Of a DNA stretch of 64,000 nucleotides, positions 58,396-64,000 are shown in pieces. The stretch's first letter is position 1, and the number at the start of each line of letters is the position of its first letter. Source of the DNA: Planctomycetota bacterium (GTDB taxonomy: Bacteria; Planctomycetota; Phycisphaerae; Phycisphaerales; UBA1924); the NCBI GenBank assembly GCA_033763975.1, contig JANRJM010000017.1, positions 62,001 through 126,000 of the forward strand. Reading direction: 5' to 3'. A program made the translations under genes and the position numbers. The notes under the pieces were generated by a model. The model had not been told where the DNA came from. It searched no databases and saw nothing but the letters and a program-made list of their open reading frames with translations.

Positions 58396-60075
58396 ATGCC
58401 GATCGGCTCGATCCTTGTTTCCCGCGGCGTCCTCACCCACGACCAGCTCGACCGCGCCCTCGCCGAACAGGCCAGCACGGGCGAGCGGTTCGACCGCGTG
58501 CTGGTGCGCCTGGGCTTTGCCAGCGGGCGCGAGGTGCTGAGCGCGGTCGCCGAGCAGTTCCACATGCCCGTCATCGACCCCGGCACGCTCACCGTCGAGC
58601 CGGGCGTGCTCAACGCGATCCCGCCCAAGCTCGTCTTCAAGCACCGCTGCGTGCCCATCTCGCGCGAGGGGGGCGTGCTCACCGTCGCGACCCCCGACCC
58701 CTACGACGCCAGCATCGTCGACGAGCTCCGCCTCACCGCGAACTCGCCCATCGAGCTCGTCCTCGCCGACGAGGAGGAACTCTCCAAGTTCATCCGGGCC
58801 CACTACGGCGTCGGGGGCGACACGCTCGACGCGATGTCCTCGGGCCTGGACCGGGGCGCGGTCGAGCTCAAGCCCACCGACGAGGTCGAGCAGGCGCAGG
58901 AAGCCTCGGTCATCCGCCTGGTGAACGACCTGCTCACCGAGGCCGTCGTCGAGCGCGCCACCGACGTGCACATCGAGCCCTACGAGCGCGACCTGGTCGT
59001 GCGGTACCGCATCGACGGGGTGCTGCAGCGGGCCAACGTCCCGCCGACGATCTCGCGGTTCGCCGCCGCGATCTTGAGCCGCCTGAAGATCATGGCGAAC
59101 CTCAACATCGCCGAGAAGCGCCGCCCGCAGGACGGGCGCATCTCGTTCCGCGCGCGTCCGCCGGGCCAGCCCCCGCAGGAGTTCGACCTGCGCGTGAGCG
59201 TCATCCCGATGCTGTTCGGGGAGGGCGTCGTGCTCCGCGTGCTCTCCAAGACCGCGGTGCTCATGTCGCTGAACGACCTGGGCATGCCCGACCGCGTGCT
59301 GTCGCAGTGGGACACGCTCATCGCGCGCCCGCACGGCATTCTGCTCGTCACGGGGCCCACCGGCTCGGGCAAGTCCACGACGCTGTACGCCTCGCTCAAC
59401 CGCATCGTCTCCGACGAGGTCAAGATCATCACGGTCGAGGACCCGGTCGAGTACCACGTCCCGGGCGTCAACCAGATCCAGGTCAACCACAAGGTCGGGC
59501 TCGACTTCGCTGCGGGCCTGCGGTCCATCCTCCGCCACGACCCCGACGTCGTGCTCATCGGCGAGATCCGCGACAAGGAAACCGCCGAGACGGCCATCCA
59601 GGCCTCGCTCACCGGGCACCTGGTCTTCTCGACCCTGCACACCAACGACGCCGCCGGCGCCGCCACACGCCTGCTCGACATGGGCGTCGAGCCGTTCCTC
59701 GTCTCCTCGTCGCTCGAGGGCGTGATGGCCCAGCGTCTCGTGCGGCGGGTCTGCCGCGAGTGCGCCGCGTCCTACCGCCCTGATCCCGCCGACCTGCCCG
59801 AGAGCTTCGCGCTCGCCGATGGGGTCGAACTGCGTCGGGGCACGGGCTGTCGCAACTGCCGCAACACGGGCTACCGCGGGCGACTGGGCGTGTACGAACT
59901 GCTGCGCATGAGCGACGCGGTGCGCCACCTGATCACCGAGCGCAGCCCCGCGCCGCTCATCGTCGCCGAGGCCACCCGCCGGGACGAACTGTGCACGCTC
60001 CTCGCCGACGGCTACGACAAGGTCCGGGCGGGCGTCACCACGCTGGAGGAAGTCCTCTCGGCCGTCAGCGCGTAG
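58396..60075 (+). CDS. gspE: Type II secretion ATPase GspE
   Basis: A 559-residue ATPase. The N-terminal MshEN-like domain starts PIGSILVSRGVLTHDQLD. The core has RATDVHIEPYERDLVVRYRIDG, Walker A GPTGSGKST (320-328), the Asp box VKIITVEDPVEY, Walker B VVLIGEIRDKETAETA, the His box FSTLHTNDAAGA and a tetracysteine zinc site (CREC near 453, CRNC near 487). It powers pseudopilus assembly through GspF and GspL. It sits beyond the divergent queD-like gene on the opposite strand from the rest of the gsp genes. A type IV pilus PilB is the alternative, but the local pseudopilins favour GspE. Confidence 0.94.
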   Translation: MPIGSILVSRGVLTHDQLDRALAEQASTGERFDRVLVRLGFASGREVLSAVAEQFHMPVIDPGTLTVEPGVLNAIPPKLVFKHRCVPISREGGVLTVATPDPYDASIVDELRLTANSPIELVLADEEELSKFIRAHYGVGGDTLDAMSSGLDRGAVELKPTDEVEQAQEASVIRLVNDLLTEAVVERATDVHIEPYERDLVVRYRIDGVLQRANVPPTISRFAAAILSRLKIMANLNIAEKRRPQDGRISFRARPPGQPPQEFDLRVSVIPMLFGEGVVLRVLSKTAVLMSLNDLGMPDRVLSQWDTLIARPHGILLVTGPTGSGKSTTLYASLNRIVSDEVKIITVEDPVEYHVPGVNQIQVNHKVGLDFAAGLRSILRHDPDVVLIGEIRDKETAETAIQASLTGHLVFSTLHTNDAAGAATRLLDMGVEPFLVSSSLEGVMAQRLVRRVCRECAASYRPDPADLPESFALADGVELRRGTGCRNCRNTGYRGRLGVYELLRMSDAVRHLITERSPAPLIVAEATRRDELCTLLADGYDKVRAGVTTLEEVLSAVSA

Positions 60076-60136
60076 AGCCCGCCCGAAAGGCCTGGCGCAC
60101 GCTCGCCCCCGCCCGCGCGTGTGTACGCTCCGCCCC

Positions 60137-61150
60137 GTGCCGCCTCAGCGCATCCTCCTCATCCGCCCGTCCGCGCTCGGCGACGTCGCCCGCACCGTGC
60201 CCGTGCTGGTCTCGCTGCGCGACGCATTCCCGGGCGCGCACATCGACTGGCTGGTGCAGGACACCTTCGCGGACGTCGTTCGCGCCCACCCCGCGCTGTC
60301 GGGCGTCGTGCCTTTCCCTCGTCGCGAGTTCCGGCTCTCCCGCCCCGCGCGCGTCGTCGCGTTCCTTCGGTCGCTGCGCGCCCGTCGCTACGACGTCGTG
60401 ATCGACGCGCAGGGGCTGGCCCGCAGCGGGCTCATGACACTGGCCACCGGCGCGCCCCATCGCGTCGGGCACGCCGACGCGCGCGAAGGCGCCCGGCTCG
60501 CGTACACGCGGCGCGTGCCCGGCGACATCGAGACGCACACGGTCGACCGGATGCTCACCCTCGCGCGGGCGGCCGGCGCCGTGCCCCGGCGCGATGCCCT
60601 CGCGATGCGCCTCTTCACCCCGCCCGAAGCGCGCGGCGCGCACCTCGCGCACGGGCCGCTGGCCTCGGGCCGCTACGCCGTGCTCGCCCCCACCTCGCGC
60701 TGGCCCGCCAAGCAGTGGGCGGACGATCGCTTCGCCGCGCTGGCGCGCGTGCTCGCGGACGCCGGCACACCCGTCGCGCTGGTGGGGGGCGGCTCCGAGC
60801 GCGCACAAGTCCCCGCGTGCCTCGCGCTCGCGCAGCGCCACCCGCGCGTGGTCGACCTGCTGGGACGCACGTCGATCGCGCAGCTCATGGGCATCATCGA
60901 GCACGCGTCGCTGGTCGTCGCGAACGACTCCGCCGCCCTGCACATGGCGGTGGGGTTTGATCGCCCGCTCGTGGCCCTGTTCGGCCCCACACGCGTGCAT
61001 CGCGTCGGGCCCTACCGACGCGCGGGCGACGTCATCCAGCACGCCTCCGCGCGCGATCGCTTCTCGCATAAGGACGCGGCCTCGCGCGCGCTCATGGAAC
61101 GGATCACGCTCGCCGAGGTCGTCCAGGCCTGCCGGCGCCGACTGGCCTGA
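60137..61150 (+). CDS. ADP-heptose:LPS heptosyltransferase-family protein (GT9)
   Basis: A 337-residue GT-B enzyme of family 9. It opens RILLIRPSALGDVARTVPVL, the classical GT9 start; the GTG at 60137 is preferred, with a GTG at 60119 possible. Further landmarks are DVVIDAQGLARSGLM, VLAPTSRWPAKQWADDRFAALA, LVGGGSERAQVP, DLLGRTSIAQLMGII and VVANDSAALHMAVGFDRPLVALFGPT. It should transfer a sugar, probably a heptose, from a nucleotide sugar onto lipopolysaccharide core or a similar glycan. No other LPS genes lie in the window. Confidence 0.92.
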   Translation: MPPQRILLIRPSALGDVARTVPVLVSLRDAFPGAHIDWLVQDTFADVVRAHPALSGVVPFPRREFRLSRPARVVAFLRSLRARRYDVVIDAQGLARSGLMTLATGAPHRVGHADAREGARLAYTRRVPGDIETHTVDRMLTLARAAGAVPRRDALAMRLFTPPEARGAHLAHGPLASGRYAVLAPTSRWPAKQWADDRFAALARVLADAGTPVALVGGGSERAQVPACLALAQRHPRVVDLLGRTSIAQLMGIIEHASLVVANDSAALHMAVGFDRPLVALFGPTRVHRVGPYRRAGDVIQHASARDRFSHKDAASRALMERITLAEVVQACRRRLA

Positions 61151-61204
61151 CGCCACCCGCGGCCTGGCTGCTCGTTGCTCGGGCACGTGCGGCATCGAAC
61201 GAAA

Positions 61205-61229
61205 AACCCCGGGCGCGGCGCCCGGGGTT
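61205..61229 (-). terminator. Rho-independent terminator of the PEP-CTERM-like gene
   Basis: AACCCCGGGCGC and GCGCCCGGGGTT form a perfect 12-bp inverted repeat around a single G; inner bases must open to form the loop. On the minus strand the stem runs into TTTTTC. It lies 29 bp past the stop at 61259, between convergent genes. Confidence 0.85.
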
Positions 61230-61258
61230 CGTGGTCAACTCGTGATCTTCGCCCGCGT

Positions 61259-61960
61259 TCAGCGGCGACGGCGGAAGGCGACCAGCGCCGCCACGCCCGT
61301 CAGCGCGATCGCGCCGGGGGTGGGGACGTTCGCCGAGCCGGCCGTGTCCTGCCCGTCGACCGGGTTGAACTGGCCGATGTTCCACGCGCCCGAGAAGTTC
61401 GGGAAGCGGTAGACGTGCCCGGGGTGGAAGGTGCCGTCGGGGCCGACCTGGGTGCTGCTGTAGACCCGGTCGCCCGCGCCGTTGACGAGCGCGATCGAGT
61501 CGACGATGCTGCCCCACGGGGTGGAGTCGAGCACGCCGTCGTCGTTCGTGTCGAGGTCGACGTTCACCGCGCCGGTGAAGTTCGCCAGCAGCAGGTGCGT
61601 GACGTTGTCGGTGTTCTCGAAGTTCAGCGGGTTGGGGCCGCCGAGCACGGCGTCAAGCGAGCCGTAATCGCCGGTGAAGGTCGACTCGCCAGCGGAGAAG
61701 TACCCGTCGGCGGCGATCGAGTACGTGGACAGGTCGGTGACCGACTCCACCACGCCGCTGCCGCCCGTGCCGTCGCCGATCACGACGTACCACAGCCCCG
61801 CGAGCGAGGTGCCCGGCGCACCCGCCAGTTCGAAGTACTCGTCGTTATCGGCCCCGGTCTGATCGACGCGGATCTCGTTGATGCTGATCGTCGCCGTGCC
61901 GGCGTGCGCCACCGCCGCGAACCCGCACGCCGCCAGCGCGGCCAGAACTTCCATACGCAT
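61259..61960 (-). CDS. Exported protein with lamin-tail-like domain and PEP-CTERM-like anchor
   Basis: A 233-residue protein with GGAGA before the ATG at 61960. After the signal peptide (ending AAVAHAG) comes an ISINEIRVDQTGADNDEYFELAG stretch typical of lamin-tail (LTD) domains, then a beta-rich body with VDLDTNDDGVLDS, a calcium-loop-like motif. The C-terminus is VPTPGAIALTGVAALVAF followed by four arginines: a PEP-CTERM-like sorting tail (motif, one membrane helix, basic end). It is expected to be exported and anchored or processed at the outer surface by an exosortase-type system, which is not in the window. Confidence 0.85.
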   Translation of the reverse strand: MRMEVLAALAACGFAAVAHAGTATISINEIRVDQTGADNDEYFELAGAPGTSLAGLWYVVIGDGTGGSGVVESVTDLSTYSIAADGYFSAGESTFTGDYGSLDAVLGGPNPLNFENTDNVTHLLLANFTGAVNVDLDTNDDGVLDSTPWGSIVDSIALVNGAGDRVYSSTQVGPDGTFHPGHVYRFPNFSGAWNIGQFNPVDGQDTAGSANVPTPGAIALTGVAALVAFRRRR

Positions 61961-61991
61961 TGTCTTGTCTCCTCGTGAACGGACTACACCG

Positions 61992-62014
61992 CACCCGGGT
62001 CTCTCGGCCGGGTG
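61992..62014 (-). promoter_or_regulatory. Leader hairpin upstream of the PEP-CTERM-like gene
   Basis: CACCCGG at 61992-61998 pairs with CCGGGTG at 62008-62014 across a nine-base loop, about 31 bases before the ATG on the minus strand. It could stabilise the transcript or modulate translation. No known riboswitch class is recognised. Confidence 0.35.
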
Positions 62015-62170
62015 ATGAGCATTCCCGCGCGGCACGCGCCACGGGGGGCTCGGTCGGTTTCTAGCGGATCTCTCTCGTCAACTCCGACGCCCAGAGTACG
62101 CCCGGGCCCGCGCAAGGGCAACGTCCGCACCGCCGCCGGCAGCGCTAAGACTCCGTGAACAGCCCCCGGC

Positions 62171-63328
62171 CTACCCGTTGCGCTTCGCGAAGTCCCGCAT
62201 GAACTCCGCCAGCGCCCGGCACCCGTCCATCGGGAACGCGTTGTAGATGCTCGCCCGCATCCCGCCGGTGTTGCGGTGCCCCTTCAACTGGTCCATGCCG
62301 TTCTTCCCGGCCTCCTTCACGAACTGGTCATCCAGCGCCTCCGTCGGGCACCGGAACGTCAGGTTCATCAGGCTGCGGCAGTCGGGCCGCGCGTGCCCCT
62401 TGTAGAACGGCGTGGAATCCAGCACGTCGTAGATCACCTTCGCCTTGGCCACGTTGTTCCGGTGGATCGTCTCCAGCCCGCCCTGCGCCAAAATCCACTT
62501 GAACACGAGCCCGCTCAGATAGATCGCGAACACCGGCGGGGTGTTGTGGCGGCTCTGGTCCTTCGCCATCACGTCGTACCGCAGCATCGACGGCAGCGTC
62601 CGCACCGGCTTCAGCAGGTCCTCGCGGATGATCACCACCGTCGTGCCCGCCACGCCCACGTTCTTCTGCGCGCCCGCGTAGATGATCCCGAACTTCGTCA
62701 CGTCGATCGGGCGGCTGTACATGTCGCTGCTCATGTCGCACACCAGCGGCACGCCCTCGGGCACCCGCGGCAAACGGATCGAACCGTCCGCGTTGCGCCA
62801 CTGCGTCCCGTACAGCGTGTTGTTCGAGCACATGTGCACGTACACCGGGCGGTCCGCGTACGTAATCTCGCTGTCCGCGGGGCAGTGCGTGTGCTTTGTC
62901 GGCCGCCCGTCGAACGCCTCGTAGCAGCGGTTCGAATAGACCTTGCTCTCTTCCCACGTCCGCTCGGCCCAGTACCCGGTTGTCAGGAATGCCGCCACCC
63001 CGTTGTCGGGCAGGATGTTGGCCGGAACCTGGAAGTTCTGGCTCGTCGCCCCGCCCGTCAGGAACAGCACCTTGTAGTTCGCGGGAATCCCCGCGATCTT
63101 GCGGCAGTTCTCTTCCGCGTCGGCCAGCACCTTGTCGAACGTCTTGCCCCGATGGCTGTGCTCGAGGATCCCTACGCCCGTGGCGTCGATGTTCCAGATG
63201 TCCTGCTGCGCCTGGCGGAGCACCTCGTCGGCCAGGCACCCCGGCCCGGCCGAGAAGTTGAACACGCGGCCCGAGGCGGTCTGCTTGACGGCGGGTACAC
63301 CCATCGACGGTGCGGGGGCGGTTGTCAT
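62171..63328 (-). CDS. serC: Phosphoserine aminotransferase
   Basis: A 385-residue PLP enzyme that converts 3-phosphohydroxypyruvate and glutamate to phosphoserine in serine biosynthesis, and acts in pyridoxine synthesis in some bacteria. Landmarks are VFNFSAGPGCLADEVL, LEHSHRGKTFDKVL, LFLTGGATSQNFQVPAN, VCDMSSDMYSRPID and the PLP lysine in YAGAQKNVGVAG. The start at 63328 gives a short leader before the conserved N-terminus. The protein is slightly longer than the E. coli form because of an insertion with KHTHCPADSEITY. Confidence 0.95.
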   Translation of the reverse strand: MTTAPAPSMGVPAVKQTASGRVFNFSAGPGCLADEVLRQAQQDIWNIDATGVGILEHSHRGKTFDKVLADAEENCRKIAGIPANYKVLFLTGGATSQNFQVPANILPDNGVAAFLTTGYWAERTWEESKVYSNRCYEAFDGRPTKHTHCPADSEITYADRPVYVHMCSNNTLYGTQWRNADGSIRLPRVPEGVPLVCDMSSDMYSRPIDVTKFGIIYAGAQKNVGVAGTTVVIIREDLLKPVRTLPSMLRYDVMAKDQSRHNTPPVFAIYLSGLVFKWILAQGGLETIHRNNVAKAKVIYDVLDSTPFYKGHARPDCRSLMNLTFRCPTEALDDQFVKEAGKNGMDQLKGHRNTGGMRASIYNAFPMDGCRALAEFMRDFAKRNG

Positions 63329-63396
63329 GCGGAAAGTGTACCCCCGGCGCGCCCAATCCGTCGTCCCGGCGATGCGCCCGAGCACGCCCGGCCGCA

Positions 63397-64000
63397 TCAC
63401 GGAAACCCGACGCGCGCCAGCAACCCCCTGTGGTCGGACCCGGTCTTGCCGCCTTTTTCCGCGTGCCAGACCGCCAGCCCCCCACCGACGAACACGTGGT
63501 CGATCTTCACGCCGACCGCCGAGAAGAGCCCCGCGTCCACGGGCCACGTGTTTCCGGGGCCGAAGCCCCGCGCGTCCCACGCCTCACGCAGCCCGGCGCC
63601 TCGCAGCCATCCCGCGCCCTGCGACTCGGGCGTGCAGTTGAAGTCTCCCGCCAGGATCACGGGGCGCGGCTCGTTCGCCGCCCACGCCGCGAGCGCCCGG
63701 ATCAGCCGGCGCTGCTCGCGCAGGTGCTCCACCGATACCGGGGGCAGCGTGTGCACGCCCTGCACAACGACCTCGCGCCCATCGACGCGCACCACGCAGC
63801 GGATCTGGGGCTCGGTGAGCGCGACGCCGAGGTCGGGGTAGGCCCGCGGGACGTCCGCGAACTGGCGCTTCGAGAGTACCGCCATGCCGAAGGCGTCGTC
63901 GCGCAGCGATTCGAAGACGTGCGGGTAGCGCTCGCGCAGCGCGGGCAGCACCGCGTGCAGGCGCGGGTGGTGCTCGATGATGACCACGATGTCCGCGTCG
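63397..64000 (-). CDS. Endonuclease/exonuclease/phosphatase-family protein (5' end outside window)
   Basis: The frame is open to the right edge and codes for the C-terminal 200 residues. The edge reads DADIVVIIEHHPRL, the EEP pattern with the metal-binding Glu. Catalytic landmarks are VILAGDFNCTPESQG, KIDHVFV and a final GSDHRGLLARVGF with the Asp-His pair. Such proteins cleave phosphodiesters in nucleic acids, lipids or signalling molecules; the substrate is unknown. It lies 68 bp upstream of serC on the same strand. Confidence 0.88.
   Translation of the reverse strand, partial: DADIVVIIEHHPRLHAVLPALRERYPHVFESLRDDAFGMAVLSKRQFADVPRAYPDLGVALTEPQIRCVVRVDGREVVVQGVHTLPPVSVEHLREQRRLIRALAAWAANEPRPVILAGDFNCTPESQGAGWLRGAGLREAWDARGFGPGNTWPVDAGLFSAVGVKIDHVFVGGGLAVWHAEKGGKTGSDHRGLLARVGFP

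Overview
The window is about 64 kb of very GC-rich, densely packed bacterial chromosome. The most likely source is a planctomycete of the Phycisphaerae type. The pointers are prepilin-like proteins of the H-X9-DG type, a secreted protein ending in a VPTPG/transmembrane/Arg-rich sorting tail, many small lipoproteins, frequent GTG starts and a split nuo gene set. This placement is an inference from gene content. I saw no rRNA, tRNA, CRISPR array, insertion sequence or prophage, and base composition looks even throughout.

Layout. 1-3.4 kb: a secreted Pro/Ala/Arg-rich protein with five NPRxRM repeats (runs off the left edge), a small zinc-ribbon membrane protein and a coiled-coil lipoprotein. 3.5-6.1 kb: a topoisomerase VI A subunit, a secreted helical protein and a DUF1801 protein. 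6.2-12.3 kb: bifunctional PutA, a lipoprotein and a DUF4139-like exported protein. 12.5-19 kb: a prepilin-type protein, RidA, a transaldolase-family enzyme, an acyl-CoA synthetase-like enzyme, a SPOR lipoprotein and a HEAT-like exported protein. 19-26.6 kb: a protein-quality block on the minus strand, transcribed groEL2, small protein, dedA, groES, groEL1, then dnaJ, grpE, a FmdB-type zinc ribbon and acpS. 26.8-30.7 kb: a plus-strand run starting with a lone nuoA, then a DUF2752 protein, two lipoproteins, an unknown protein and a low-molecular-weight tyrosine phosphatase. 30.7-34.8 kb: sucA-sucB. 35-60 kb: a type II secretion / type IV pilus-like locus. 60-64 kb: a heptosyltransferase-family enzyme, a PEP-CTERM-like exported protein, serC and a truncated endonuclease/exonuclease/phosphatase-family protein.

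The standout is the secretion locus. The minus strand carries gpx, gspF, gspG, gspH, gspI, gspJ, gspK, gspL, a gspM-like gene, gspD and a lipoprotein gene. Most neighbours overlap by ATGA or GTGA. The ATPase gspE lies on the plus strand just beyond the divergent queD-like gene. The secretin gene gspD is 13.2 kb long and encodes about 4,414 residues, against roughly 650 for an ordinary GspD. The extra length is an array of about 46 tandem secretin-N (N1-type) domains between one N0-like domain and one ordinary C-terminal secretin domain. The array contains a visible duplication of a five-domain block and is broken once by a Pro/Asp-rich linker. No gspC is present, but the GspM-like protein ends in a domain resembling the GspC/PilP homology region. 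The simplest reading is a secretin whose periplasmic part has been lengthened enormously, perhaps to cross the unusually deep planctomycete periplasm. That function is inference.
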